The notes beneath the pieces were generated by a model, which was given only the letters and a program-made list of their open reading frames with translations, was not told where the DNA came from and did no database searches. Positions 43,874-54,107 of a DNA stretch of 64,000 nucleotides are shown in pieces. The position numbers and the translations under genes are program-made. Within the stretch, counting starts at the first letter, position 1; the number at the start of each line of letters is the position of its first letter. This stretch comes from Bacillota bacterium (GTDB lineage: Bacteria > Bacillota > Clostridia > Tissierellales > Peptoniphilaceae): NCBI GenBank assembly GCA_023443025.1, contig JAEZWM010000033.1, forward strand, positions 41,134 through 105,133. Reading direction: 5' to 3'.

Positions 43874-45562
43874 TTATTTTACTGATTCAATTTTAGATGT
43901 TCCGAGTTCTTTTATTGTCTTAATCTTTTCTAAACTTTCTTCTAGATTTTTTCCTATTGTATAAATGTATAGCTTGATTTTTGGTTCTGTACCTGAAGGT
44001 CTAAGTGCAAACCAGCTGCCATCTTCTAAATAATACTTTAAGACATTGGATTTTGGATTTCCGGTCTCATCATTTAAAAAGTCGATAATTTTGGTTAATT
44101 TAATTCCATTGAAATCATCAATTGGATTTTTTCTAAACTCTTCCATGATTCTTCCGATTCTTTGCTGTCCGTCAAGTCCGGTTAGTACAATCGAAATTAA
44201 TTCTTCATTGTAATATCCATGCTTATCATAAAGTTCATTTAATACTTCCAGAAGTGATTTATTTTGACTTTTATAATAACCTGCCATTTCAGCAATCATC
44301 ATTGATGAGTTGACAGCATCCTTATCTCTTACAGAATCCCCATAAGTATAACCAATACTTTCTTCATATCCAAATAGAAATTCTTTTTCTCCGGTTATAT
44401 CGTATTCATTTGCTTTACCAGAAATATTTTTGAAGCCTGTAAGTGTTTCAACTACTTCTACTTTATATTCATCTGCTATTGCTCTGGAAAGATCTCCTGT
44501 TACAATTGATTTAACTATAACACCATTTTCAGGAAGATTTCCAAGTTTTGATCTTTGACTAAGAATATAATTTATAAGTAATGCACCTATCTTGTTTCCA
44601 TTTAAAAATTCATATTCTCCATCTTTGTTAAGAACTTCTATTGCAGCTCTGTCACAATCAGGGTCTGTTGCTAATAATAAGTCTGCACCAACTTCTTTAC
44701 CTAGCTCTATAGCAAGTTTAAATGCTTTTGGGTCCTCTGGATTAGGATAACCTACTGTAGTAAAGTCCGGATCTGGATTTTCTTGTTCTTTTACTATATG
44801 AACATTGTCAAATCCTCTTTTATCCAGAACCTCTCTAACAGGAATGTTACCTGTACCATTTAGAGGTGAATATACTATGTTTACACTCTTATCAATATCT
44901 TCATTTATAGCATAGTTTAAAACATCATCTATATATGAATCATATACAGCATCGTCGATATACTCTATTATTCCATCTTTTAAACCATCTTCAAAGGGCA
45001 TCATTTTAACTGATTCAAAACCGTCAAGATGTTCAATTTCAGATAATATCTCATCAGCGATGTCTTCTAAAATTTGAGATCCTTCCTCCCAATAAGCCTT
45101 ATATCCGTTATAATCTCTAGGGTTGTGACTTGCTGTGACCATTACTCCTGCAATAGTTTTAAGCTGTCTTATTGTGTACGAAAGTACTGGCGTAGGATTT
45201 ATATCAGGATAGATATATACTTTTATACCATTAGCAGCAAATATGCTGGCAGCCAGTTCTGAAAACTCCTTGGATTTATGCCTAACATCATAACAGATAG
45301 CAACACCTTTATTTGCTGCCTCACTGCCTCTTTTTAGTATAGTCTGTGCAAAACCTTGAGTTGCTAAACCAACAGTATATTTGTTCATTCTGTTAGTTCC
45401 TGCTCCAATAATACCTCTTAACCCGGCTGTCCCAAATTCCAAGTTTTGATAAAATCTGTCTTTAATCTCATCTTCGTCTGTTAAGTTGATTAATTCTTTT
45501 TTTGTTTCTTCGTCATAAATAGGATTATTTATCCAATCCTCATAAATTTTTTTATATTCCAT
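43874..45562 (-). CDS. pgcA: Phosphoglucomutase / phosphomannomutase family (PgcA type)
   Basis: A 562-residue alpha-D-phosphohexomutase that interconverts glucose-6-phosphate and glucose-1-phosphate. The catalytic serine loop is VTASHNPRDYNGYKAYW (about residues 137-153), the metal loop ATDPDCDRAA, the sugar loop GYEES and the phosphate loop RPSGTEPKIKLYI near the C-terminus. I chose the ATG at 45562, preceded by GAGGAGGGAG. It is the last gene of the glycogen operon, where it supplies or uses glucose-1-phosphate. Confidence 0.93.
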   Translation of the reverse strand: MEYKKIYEDWINNPIYDEETKKELINLTDEDEIKDRFYQNLEFGTAGLRGIIGAGTNRMNKYTVGLATQGFAQTILKRGSEAANKGVAICYDVRHKSKEFSELAASIFAANGIKVYIYPDINPTPVLSYTIRQLKTIAGVMVTASHNPRDYNGYKAYWEEGSQILEDIADEILSEIEHLDGFESVKMMPFEDGLKDGIIEYIDDAVYDSYIDDVLNYAINEDIDKSVNIVYSPLNGTGNIPVREVLDKRGFDNVHIVKEQENPDPDFTTVGYPNPEDPKAFKLAIELGKEVGADLLLATDPDCDRAAIEVLNKDGEYEFLNGNKIGALLINYILSQRSKLGNLPENGVIVKSIVTGDLSRAIADEYKVEVVETLTGFKNISGKANEYDITGEKEFLFGYEESIGYTYGDSVRDKDAVNSSMMIAEMAGYYKSQNKSLLEVLNELYDKHGYYNEELISIVLTGLDGQQRIGRIMEEFRKNPIDDFNGIKLTKIIDFLNDETGNPKSNVLKYYLEDGSWFALRPSGTEPKIKLYIYTIGKNLEESLEKIKTIKELGTSKIESVK

Positions 45563-45579
45563 TATCTCCCTCCTCATTA

Positions 45580-46179
45580 TTAATAGAAGTATATCAGTCC
45601 GTTATATACAGAATTATAGAAAAACTTGTCAATTTCAATAGAATATTTTTCTCCCCAACTAGAGATTATTATTTTAGGTTTTTCTCCTAATTCGAGGCCT
45701 GTTATTGTGACCCAATGATTGTTTAGTATTCTATTTTTATGATTCCAATAGATGGAAAGAATTGGGGTGTCCTTGATTAAACCACTTTTAATAAACTCGA
45801 CAATCTTATTTATACCATAAGTTAGTGATATACTTTCCGAATTAAGTGATATTCCGACTCTTTTACTATACCCTTTCATGCCATTTTTAAGTACACCTAT
45901 TGTTGGTATACCGTATCTTCTAGGTTTTATATTTCTTGATATAAGTAGTAGGTATTCAGAATAATTATCCTTATTTAAAATGTCAAAGGGATAAAGCTCC
46001 CTGTATTCACTACGCGAGAATGCCAAATAAATTAGGCTATTAGCTGAAGCAACAACCCCGCAGCCTGTATTGCTGTATTTTTTCTTACCATAGTATTCAT
46101 AAAACCATAGCTGATTACCACCATAATGTACATCATCAATATTTAATATTTGAGTATTTTTTAATTCTAACTTATTCAT
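45580..46179 (-). CDS. Papain-like (C39-like) cysteine-peptidase-fold protein in the glycogen operon
   Basis: A 199-residue protein with no signal peptide visible. A candidate catalytic pair is present: a cysteine in NTGCGVVASANSLIYLA (about residue 40), in the position of the C39 CGP motif, and a histidine in NNHWVTITGLEL (about 154) with a following SSWGEKYSI. The fold therefore looks like peptidase C39 or a bacterial transglutaminase-like protein. A function in glycogen metabolism is not known to me. It overlaps pulA by eight bases and lies 17 bases from pgcA, so it is firmly within the operon. Confidence 0.75.
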   Translation of the reverse strand: MNKLELKNTQILNIDDVHYGGNQLWFYEYYGKKKYSNTGCGVVASANSLIYLAFSRSEYRELYPFDILNKDNYSEYLLLISRNIKPRRYGIPTIGVLKNGMKGYSKRVGISLNSESISLTYGINKIVEFIKSGLIKDTPILSIYWNHKNRILNNHWVTITGLELGEKPKIIISSWGEKYSIEIDKFFYNSVYNGLIYFY

Positions 46180-48049
46180 GTCTTATCTCTAATATCCCTG
46201 TTGAAATTCTTTTAACTTCATAATAACCAGCATTCATCTTTATATATCTGTTAGTTAATCCAACCTGATTAAAAACTTCCTCGACTTCAAAATGTGAAGT
46301 TTTAACTAGTGATTTAATCTTCTTAGTATCAAGTTTGAAATCATCCCATCCGGCATTATGAATGATTAACAGGATTCTATTTTTGACTTTTATGGTATAT
46401 CCAATTACATGGGCAGGTAAATCTTTTAAAAAATTCACATTTTTTATAATATTTTCAGAATTTAAAGTAAAAAATTCCATGTATTTTTTTCGAAAACTAA
46501 TAATATCTCTTGTATGATTAAATACATCAATATTTTCTAATTTATAGTCCCAATTTATCGCATTTATACTTAAATCAGAATTATAACTATTTCTCACCAA
46601 TTTCTTATCCCTTAAAAATTCATTACCGGCATGAATAAATGGTATACCTTGTGAAGTCATTATAATGCTATTAGCAAGCATACTCATATCCTTAAGTTCG
46701 GGAATGTTGCCAAACCATATTTTCATTTTATCTATGAGAATTAAATTATCATGAGAGTTATAATAGTTTATAGTTTCATCCGGCTCTGAGCAGAATCCAC
46801 TGTGACTTGCATCCTTGTTAATTGACCCAATTATGCCTGTTTCGATTTGGTTTTTATAAATTGTGTCACCTTGGATAAACCCCCTATTTAAATCATCACC
46901 GTCTCCCTTTAGAGCATCCCTAAAGTATGGATTAAATATTGCGAAATTTCTATTTCTATGTGAACCAAAACCGGTACGTTTATTAAGTGCTAGAGGTGAA
47001 CTTTGTGCTGTCCAAGGTTCCCCATATATTAGCGTCTCACTATCAATACTCCTGAGCTCATCTATAGCTTTATAAATTGTATTTGTATCTATTAATGCCA
47101 TTAAATCAAATCTAAATCCATCGACTCTAAACTCACTTTGCCAGTACTTAAGTGACTCTATTATAAACTTTTGCATCATAGGCTTTTCTGATGCAATTTC
47201 ATTTCCACATCCGGATCCATTACTAAAGCCACCGTTAAAATGTCTATAGTAATAATACGGTACTAAAGTATTAAAATTTGAGTCTGCTGTTCTATACGTA
47301 TGATTATAGACAACATCTAACACAACGGAAATACCCGCTTTGTGAAGATCCATAATTAGTTTTTTAAATTCTATTATTCTATTTTTGGGATCATATGGAT
47401 TAGTAGCAAAGGATCCTTCCGGTACATTATAAAGTTCAGGATCATAACCCCAATTGTAATTATCACTATTAAAAAATTTCTCAGGCTCTTCTCTCACAGT
47501 GATATAATCAGCTACCGGTAACAAGTGTACATGCGTTACTCCAAGCTCTTTTAAGTGATTTATACCTGTAGTAATACCATTTCTATTTCCTGTTTCTCTA
47601 AACCCATTAAACTTTCCTCTATTCATGACACCGGAAGAAATATCTACAGTAAAATCTTTAACATGCACTTCGTATATAATAGCTTCTTTAAATTTGTTAA
47701 TTGGTTTCTTATAATCCCTAAAACCTTCTGGATCAGTACTTTTCAAATCAATAATAGCAGATTTTTCGCTATTTATTGACGATGATATAGAATAGGGATC
47801 TGTTACCTCATATTTGTTTTCTATTAAGTAAGTATAAAACTTACCATCCAAATCGCCATCTATCTTCGCAACAAAAACTCCATTATTTCTTTTCTCCATT
47901 GGATAACTTTTTCGTCTTGTATGATTGTAGTCCTCGTAAATAAGTACTTCTATTTTCTTCTGATCGGGTGCCCAAACTTTAAAGCATGTAGATTGTTTCG
48001 AATAACTGGCTCCCAGTACCTCATCAATGGCTGATTCTAGTTTATTCAT
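46172..48049 (-). CDS. pulA: Type I pullulanase / glycogen debranching enzyme
   Basis: A 625-residue GH13 enzyme that cleaves alpha-1,6 branches. An N-terminal CBM48-like domain (about 20-110, FKVWAPDQKKIEVLIYE) precedes the catalytic barrel, which shows DVVYNHTY, YNWGYDPELYNVPEGSF (type I pullulanase mark), GFRFDLMALID (nucleophile Asp), YGEPWTA (acid/base Glu) and YYNSHDN. It has no signal peptide, so it acts in the cytoplasm on glycogen. I chose the ATG at 48049, preceded by GGAGAG; it overlaps glgP by eight bases. Confidence 0.93.
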   Translation of the reverse strand: MNKLESAIDEVLGASYSKQSTCFKVWAPDQKKIEVLIYEDYNHTRRKSYPMEKRNNGVFVAKIDGDLDGKFYTYLIENKYEVTDPYSISSSINSEKSAIIDLKSTDPEGFRDYKKPINKFKEAIIYEVHVKDFTVDISSGVMNRGKFNGFRETGNRNGITTGINHLKELGVTHVHLLPVADYITVREEPEKFFNSDNYNWGYDPELYNVPEGSFATNPYDPKNRIIEFKKLIMDLHKAGISVVLDVVYNHTYRTADSNFNTLVPYYYYRHFNGGFSNGSGCGNEIASEKPMMQKFIIESLKYWQSEFRVDGFRFDLMALIDTNTIYKAIDELRSIDSETLIYGEPWTAQSSPLALNKRTGFGSHRNRNFAIFNPYFRDALKGDGDDLNRGFIQGDTIYKNQIETGIIGSINKDASHSGFCSEPDETINYYNSHDNLILIDKMKIWFGNIPELKDMSMLANSIIMTSQGIPFIHAGNEFLRDKKLVRNSYNSDLSINAINWDYKLENIDVFNHTRDIISFRKKYMEFFTLNSENIIKNVNFLKDLPAHVIGYTIKVKNRILLIIHNAGWDDFKLDTKKIKSLVKTSHFEVEEVFNQVGLTNRYIKMNAGYYEVKRISTGILEIRHE

Positions 48050-50387
48050 TGTTAACTCTCCAAACTCCTCTTGCATATTCTAGAATTGATTGATCTGTTG
48101 AAAAATATCCGGAGTATGCAATGTTATTTAATGCCATTATGTTCCATTCCATATGGTTTAAATATTTATCCTCAAGCAAGCTTTGTGCTTCAATATACGA
48201 TAGAAAATCTTTGAGCACCATAAAACTATCATTATATTTCAATAATAAGTTCTGTATAACTTTAAAGTCAAATGGAAATTCACTATAAGGAAGAGATGAT
48301 AATTTATTAATAACGCCCCTTATTTGAGGTGAGGAATTATAGTAATCATATGCGTTATAGCCGCCATTTTGATAAATCTCAAGAGCTTCTTCATTTGTCA
48401 TGCCAAAATCAAAAATATTATTACTTCCCATTAATTTTTTTATCTCTAAGTTATGGCCATCTCTTGAAGCAACTGAAATAGCACCATTCATCATGAATTT
48501 CACAGTGCTTAAACTAAGTGATTCCTTAGAAGCTGTTGCAATACTTTCATTAACATCCCCGGCTTTAATTAAAAATTCAGCCTTATCAACATTGTAGTTT
48601 TCAATAAATACAACCTTAATCTTATCTTTAATGAATCTATCATTGTTGACAAGTTTTTTTAGGGCGTTTATAAAAGCAATTATTTCCTTCGCGGTGTAAT
48701 AACTTGCAGAAGCCTTTCCTCCAAAAAAATATGTTCTTGGTACCATATCATAATTGCTATTTTCTTTGAGTTTAAAATAATCATATGCAATCCTAAGTGC
48801 ATTTAGTAATTGCCTTTTATACTCATGAAATCTCTCGAACTGCATATCAAAGATTGAATATGAATTTAAGTCTATACCATGTTCTTTCTTGATGCATTTT
48901 ATGACTTCAATTTTATTTTTATGCTTTACACTTTCAATTTCTTCTAAAAACAATTTATCAGTTTGGTATTCTAATAGACTTAATAGTTTTCTGGAGTCTT
49001 TTAAATAAGCATCTCCAATAGTGTTCTTAATTAGCTTCTCTAATCTATTATTACCAACAACCAACCATTTTCTATGATTAACTCCGCCATTTTTTATATT
49101 AAATTTATTAGGATAGTGAGTGTAGAACTTTTTTAAATTATCTTTACTCAACATATCCTCATGTGATTTTGATACGGAGTTTACTCTATTACATACAAAC
49201 ATAGCTAAATTAACCGAATGAAGATATCCATCTCTAACTACTCTCATTGTTTCATATCCATCTTTTAATTTTGATTTATACTCATCTTCAGCTGAATTAG
49301 CTATTGCATTAATTGAATCGATAATGTCCGGTATAGTCTCTTTAATTAATTCCATATCCCAAATCTCAAATGATTCTGAAAGGACAGTATAATTTGTATA
49401 GCTAAATAACTCTTGTGATATAGAAAGAGACCTCTCATAGCATACTCCATAATCCTTTTTAAGAATATACATAAACTCCGGTATTACAAGTATTGGATGA
49501 GTATCATTTATCTCAATACTGATCTTTTCACCGATTTTTAATATATTGTCTTTATATTTAAAGTATCTTCTAATAATATCCTTTATGCTTGCGGAGACAT
49601 AGAAGTACTCTTGCATAAGTCTAAACTTTTTACCTGCTCTGGTAGAGTCATTTGGGTATAAAAACTCTGAAATAGATCTTGCTCTAACATAATCATCATA
49701 GGCTTCAATCAAATCACCCTTTGAGAATGAATCAAATTTTAAATCCGTTGAAGGTTCAGCGTCCCAAAGCCTTAGGGTACTGACAGTTGTATTGTCATAA
49801 CCTAAATAAGGAAAATCATATGCCTGAGCTTTAACTTTAAAGTCTTTAAATTTAATATCGTGATTATAAGGTTTTTTCAGTTCCCAAACATTTGTATTTT
49901 TAAGCCAATCATCAGGCTCTTCAACTTGTAAGCCATCTATCAATTTTTGCATCATAAGTCCTCGCTTATACCTCATCCCATATGCAAATGTCGGAAATTC
50001 GAAGGTTGATAGCGAGTCTATGTTTGAATCACAAATAATGCCTAATCCACCATGCCCTAGGCCCATTTCGGATTCGTATTTAGATATTTCATCAAGGTTA
50101 TAACCAAGGTCATTTAATACTTCTTCTACTTCATCTCTAATTCCTAAATAAAATAGATTTTTCTTTAATAGCTTACCTGGCAAATATTCAAAAGAAAGTA
50201 AATATATCGTTTTTAAATTATTATACTTAACTTTGGAATTTTCCCAATTCATTCCGATTATTTCTCTAAGTAGAAAACTTAATGCGATGTATACATCTTC
50301 TTCATTTGCTGTTTTAAGATTTTTGCCTCTTATAGAATATAGGTAGTTAACTATTTTCTCTTCTATTATTTTTTTATATAATTTCAT
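48042..50387 (-). CDS. glgP: Glycogen phosphorylase, divergent
   Basis: A 781-residue glycosyltransferase family 35 protein, slightly shorter than the 800-840 usual in bacteria. Conserved parts: GLGHGGLG, EINDTHP, HEYKRQLLNA, and the PLP-binding lysine at about 630 in KFMMNGA. Several normally invariant residues differ. The TEASGTGNMK stretch before the lysine is KESLSLSTVK, the NHTVL histidine is tyrosine (NYTVL), and the usual GKAAPGY is GKASASY. It probably still cleaves alpha-1,4 glucan with phosphate, but reduced or altered activity is possible. It lies six bases after glgA. Confidence 0.88.
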   Translation of the reverse strand: MKLYKKIIEEKIVNYLYSIRGKNLKTANEEDVYIALSFLLREIIGMNWENSKVKYNNLKTIYLLSFEYLPGKLLKKNLFYLGIRDEVEEVLNDLGYNLDEISKYESEMGLGHGGLGIICDSNIDSLSTFEFPTFAYGMRYKRGLMMQKLIDGLQVEEPDDWLKNTNVWELKKPYNHDIKFKDFKVKAQAYDFPYLGYDNTTVSTLRLWDAEPSTDLKFDSFSKGDLIEAYDDYVRARSISEFLYPNDSTRAGKKFRLMQEYFYVSASIKDIIRRYFKYKDNILKIGEKISIEINDTHPILVIPEFMYILKKDYGVCYERSLSISQELFSYTNYTVLSESFEIWDMELIKETIPDIIDSINAIANSAEDEYKSKLKDGYETMRVVRDGYLHSVNLAMFVCNRVNSVSKSHEDMLSKDNLKKFYTHYPNKFNIKNGGVNHRKWLVVGNNRLEKLIKNTIGDAYLKDSRKLLSLLEYQTDKLFLEEIESVKHKNKIEVIKCIKKEHGIDLNSYSIFDMQFERFHEYKRQLLNALRIAYDYFKLKENSNYDMVPRTYFFGGKASASYYTAKEIIAFINALKKLVNNDRFIKDKIKVVFIENYNVDKAEFLIKAGDVNESIATASKESLSLSTVKFMMNGAISVASRDGHNLEIKKLMGSNNIFDFGMTNEEALEIYQNGGYNAYDYYNSSPQIRGVINKLSSLPYSEFPFDFKVIQNLLLKYNDSFMVLKDFLSYIEAQSLLEDKYLNHMEWNIMALNNIAYSGYFSTDQSILEYARGVWRVNNE

Positions 50388-50393
50388 GCATTC

Positions 50394-51812
50394 TCATATC
50401 CTTTTATAGAGATCTATATAGGTCTTAGATGACTCCTCCCAGTCATTTTTTGCATTCATTGCATTTGAAATAATGTCTTTAAATTCTTCGTTGTAATAAT
50501 ACGAGATTGCTCTACGAATCGTATAGAGCATATCATGAGCGTTGATGTTTGCAAAACTAAATCCTGTACCATCCTTATTAAATTCGCTATACGGAGTTAC
50601 TGTGTCTTTAAGACCTCCGGCCTCTCTAACTATTGGAATTGTCCCGTACCTCATGGCTATCAATTGTGCTACACCACATGGTTCAGATAGGGATGGCATT
50701 AAAAGAAAATCACTACCTGCATATATTTTATGAGATTCTTCATTGTTATAATAAATTCTGGCAGCTAGTTTATCAGGATATTTCCACTCAAAGTATTTTA
50801 ACATATCCTCATATTGTCTATCGCCGGTACCTAGAACTATAAACTGTATATCGGATTGCAATAATTCATCCAGAATATATGCAACTAAATCAACACCTTT
50901 CATCTCTACAAGTCTTGATATGATTGATATGATAGGAACGTCATCACGTTCTGGTAATCCATACATTCTTTGTAGTTCTCTTTTATTCTCAAGTTTACCT
51001 TCTAGATTTGCTATTGAATAGTGATGATTAATAAATTTATCTGTTTCAGGATTCCAAATATCATAATCAATCCCATTGACAATTCCTGATAACTTGTATT
51101 CATATCTTCTTATTACCCCGTCAAGTGCTTCACCGAAATAACTATTCTTTATCTCAAGAGCATAAGATCCGGATACTGTGTTAAATGCATCACTAAAAAC
51201 TATTCCACCTTTCATGAAATTGATTACATCATAAAATTTAAGTGCATCATCACTAAAATACTCAGGAGATAAACCGGCAAGTTGAAGAATCACAGGCGGG
51301 AACAATCCTTGATATTTTAAATTATGAATTGTAAATAGCAGTTTAATATCTCTATAATATTCATCTCCTCTTGCAAAATCCTTAGCGAATACATTTACCA
51401 TAGCAGAATGCCAATCATTGGAATGAATTATATCAGGTTTAAAGTCCAGAAACTTTGGTAATAGAGTAACTGCTTTAGAGAAGTATATAAATCTTTCTCC
51501 ATCATCTGCTTCCCCATATAAGCTATTTCGATTAAAATAGAATTCATTGTCAATAAAATAAAAAGTCGTTCCGTTATGAACTATTTCGTATACACCGGCA
51601 TACTGATGTCTCCAATCCATGTCTACATAGAAATAACCTAAATATTTCATATCCTCTTTGTATTGTGAATCTATTTTACTATATAGTGGCATTACTACTC
51701 TAGTATCTATACCTTTTGAGTTTAAAGCCAATGGTAGAGATCCAGCTACATCAGCTAGGCCACCTGTTTTAATAAAAGGATATGCTTCTGCAGCTACATA
51801 TAATACTCTCAT
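50394..51812 (-). CDS. glgA: Glycogen synthase (ADP-glucose)
   Basis: A 472-residue GT5 enzyme that adds glucose from ADP-glucose to the growing chain. The ADP-glucose-binding KTGGLADV is at residues 15-22 and the second lysine-containing region EPCGVAQLIAMRYGTIPIVREAGGL is near the C-terminal third. FTIHNLKYQGLFP is also a family mark. It overlaps glgD by four bases (ATGA). Length is normal. Confidence 0.96.
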   Translation of the reverse strand: MRVLYVAAEAYPFIKTGGLADVAGSLPLALNSKGIDTRVVMPLYSKIDSQYKEDMKYLGYFYVDMDWRHQYAGVYEIVHNGTTFYFIDNEFYFNRNSLYGEADDGERFIYFSKAVTLLPKFLDFKPDIIHSNDWHSAMVNVFAKDFARGDEYYRDIKLLFTIHNLKYQGLFPPVILQLAGLSPEYFSDDALKFYDVINFMKGGIVFSDAFNTVSGSYALEIKNSYFGEALDGVIRRYEYKLSGIVNGIDYDIWNPETDKFINHHYSIANLEGKLENKRELQRMYGLPERDDVPIISIISRLVEMKGVDLVAYILDELLQSDIQFIVLGTGDRQYEDMLKYFEWKYPDKLAARIYYNNEESHKIYAGSDFLLMPSLSEPCGVAQLIAMRYGTIPIVREAGGLKDTVTPYSEFNKDGTGFSFANINAHDMLYTIRRAISYYYNEEFKDIISNAMNAKNDWEESSKTYIDLYKRI

Positions 51813-52936
51813 TCTTCAACCTTCCTAATCGTTAATCCTTTTTTTATAACATATGGTTGTTTTGCATTTCCTACCACAGTCACTTCATCTTCTACGCATC
51901 CATATTTATCAGAAATTACATTAACTACGACAGAATCATTACCTATTTGTGTTTTCTGTATTATAATCGAATTTCTAACAATGGTGTTAGCTCCTACTTT
52001 AACTCCTCTAAATAATATGGAGTTTTCTACCTGACCTTCAATAATACATCCATTTGCTATTAGCGAGTTTTTAACTCTGCTAGATTCTTTGTAAAGTGTC
52101 GAAGGTTCGTCTTTAGATTTTGTGAATATAAGGTGTTTATCGTAGAAAAGTTCATGATATATATCTTTATTTAATAAATTCATATTGGCTTCATAATATG
52201 ATGTTAAATCACGGATAACTTCTACATGGCCATCTACTCCATAGGTACCTATCTTCAGCTTATCTTTATTATTAATTATAGCTTGCCTAATAGTTGAGGC
52301 ATTTGCTTTTTCAACCGCTTCTTTTACTAAGTTAATAAAGACATCTTTTTTAATAAACAATTTTCCCAAGTATAAATCGAACTCATCTTGCGTTCCAAGG
52401 TTCTGACCAATATTTATCAATTTTCCTTCAGGATCAATAATAAGTTTTCTCGCGTTTATATATTTACCTTCAGTATCCTTTTGTTTTTTATAAAAGAATA
52501 ATACATCAAGATCTTGCTCTAAAAACATATCATAAGCGTCGTCAATCTTCATCTTAGTGATTGTCATAGGATCATCCAAATATATATTATTTAAGCTTGA
52601 GTACTCAAAGAAAGGAAGCGTCTTATAATATGAAGCTATGTCAGTTGGAACTACCAGCTCAGAATCATAAACAGGCGGGAATACAACCAGTCCATTACGT
52701 CTTCTATTTAATTCCCAGGGTTGTCCTATACCAAGATGATCAAGTGTAGACCTGATATGCTTTCCACCATAAACCACAACATTTGATATATTGTGAAAGG
52801 TCATAGTAGATAGTGCAAAGTCAATAATTCTATATCTACCAGCGTATGGAAGCATATAATCCGGTCTTGTTTCTGCTAATGAACCATATGTGCTGTTTTT
52901 TACACCACTATTAATTATACCTATGCATTTTTCCAT
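51809..52936 (-). CDS. glgD: Glucose-1-phosphate adenylyltransferase, GlgD subunit
   Basis: A 375-residue GlgC paralogue. It lacks the standard GGxGxRL nucleotide loop: the N-terminus reads CIGIINSGVKNSTYGSLAETRPDY. The LbH-type left-handed helix at the C-terminus is kept (NSIIIQKTQIGNDS). In Firmicutes GlgD is a regulatory or accessory subunit that forms a complex with GlgC. It follows glgC by nine bases and precedes glgA. Confidence 0.94.
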   Translation of the reverse strand: MEKCIGIINSGVKNSTYGSLAETRPDYMLPYAGRYRIIDFALSTMTFHNISNVVVYGGKHIRSTLDHLGIGQPWELNRRRNGLVVFPPVYDSELVVPTDIASYYKTLPFFEYSSLNNIYLDDPMTITKMKIDDAYDMFLEQDLDVLFFYKKQKDTEGKYINARKLIIDPEGKLINIGQNLGTQDEFDLYLGKLFIKKDVFINLVKEAVEKANASTIRQAIINNKDKLKIGTYGVDGHVEVIRDLTSYYEANMNLLNKDIYHELFYDKHLIFTKSKDEPSTLYKESSRVKNSLIANGCIIEGQVENSILFRGVKVGANTIVRNSIIIQKTQIGNDSVVVNVISDKYGCVEDEVTVVGNAKQPYVIKKGLTIRKVEE

Positions 52937-52945
52937 ATCGATCTC

Positions 52946-54085
52946 CTATTCTATATTAATTCCCTGGTCAGATATAAGGTATACCTTATCTTCCCCTTCA
53001 CTTCCAATTACTTCGTCTTCTTCTATGACTATTTCATTCAAAACAACTGAATTATAAACCACTGCATTTTTCTTTACAACTGAATTTTGAAGCAGTACTG
53101 AATTATATACTTTTGCACCTTCTTCAATTATAACTCCGGAGAACAGGACTGAGTTTTCAACATGTCCATATATTTCACATGCTTCATTGACTAGTGCAGA
53201 CTTAACCACTGCTGAATCCGAAACAAAATGTGGTGGTAAATTCATACTCCTAGTATAAATCCTCCAACTTTTATCATATAGGTTAAGTGAATCATTTGGA
53301 TCGATTAAATCTAGGTTTGCTTCCCAATATGATCTTATAGTTCCTACATCTTTCCAATACCCGTCAAATTTCCAAACATACATAGGATTGCCTGCATTTA
53401 AAAGATCCGGAAGCACATTCATTCCAAAGTCATGGCTAGAATTCTCATTTTTACTGTCTTTTATAAGTGCCGCTCTTAGAGTAGGCCAATTAAACATATA
53501 AATACCCATTGATGCCATGTTGTTTTTCGGTACTTCAGGTTTTTCATCGAACTCAACAATTTTATTATCTTCATCTACATTTACTATACCAAATCTAGAA
53601 GCTTCTTCCCAAGGTACTTCCATTACTGCTATAGTTACATCTGCACCTTGTTTTTGGTGATAGCTTAACAGCTTATTATAATCCATTTTATAAATATGAT
53701 CACCAGAAAGAATTAAGACATATTCAGGCCCAATCAAATCAAGGTAGTCAATGTTCTCATAGATAGCATTAGCTGTACCTTCGTACCATTTACCACCATC
53801 CTCTGTAGAATATGGTGATAGTATTCTTAAACCACCATAATTCCTGTCATAGTCCCAACTTGATCCTATTCCGATATGTTCATTTAAATAATATGGCTTA
53901 TACTGTGTTAGTATTCCAATATCTCTTATATCAGAATTAGTAGCATTGCTCAGTGCAAAGTCGATTATTCGAAATTTTCCACCAAAAGGTACGGCAGGTT
54001 TGGCAATATCTTTCGTCATAGCCTTTAGTCTGGAACCTTGACCTCCAGCGAGTAGCATTGCAACGACTTTATTTTTGTTTCTCAT
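52946..54085 (-). CDS. glgC: Glucose-1-phosphate adenylyltransferase, GlgC subunit
   Basis: A 379-residue catalytic subunit that makes ADP-glucose. The nucleotide loop LAGGQGSRLKAMT, the conserved KPAVPFGGKFRIIDFALSN stretch, and the catalytic VLILSGDHIYKMDY are clear. The C-terminal left-handed helix (NSVLLQNSVVKKNAVVYNS) carries the usual regulatory domain. It is 22 bases downstream of glgB. Confidence 0.97.
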   Translation of the reverse strand: MRNKNKVVAMLLAGGQGSRLKAMTKDIAKPAVPFGGKFRIIDFALSNATNSDIRDIGILTQYKPYYLNEHIGIGSSWDYDRNYGGLRILSPYSTEDGGKWYEGTANAIYENIDYLDLIGPEYVLILSGDHIYKMDYNKLLSYHQKQGADVTIAVMEVPWEEASRFGIVNVDEDNKIVEFDEKPEVPKNNMASMGIYMFNWPTLRAALIKDSKNENSSHDFGMNVLPDLLNAGNPMYVWKFDGYWKDVGTIRSYWEANLDLIDPNDSLNLYDKSWRIYTRSMNLPPHFVSDSAVVKSALVNEACEIYGHVENSVLFSGVIIEEGAKVYNSVLLQNSVVKKNAVVYNSVVLNEIVIEEDEVIGSEGEDKVYLISDQGINIE

Positions 54086-54107
54086 ACCCTCAACTCCTTT
54101 CGTAAAT

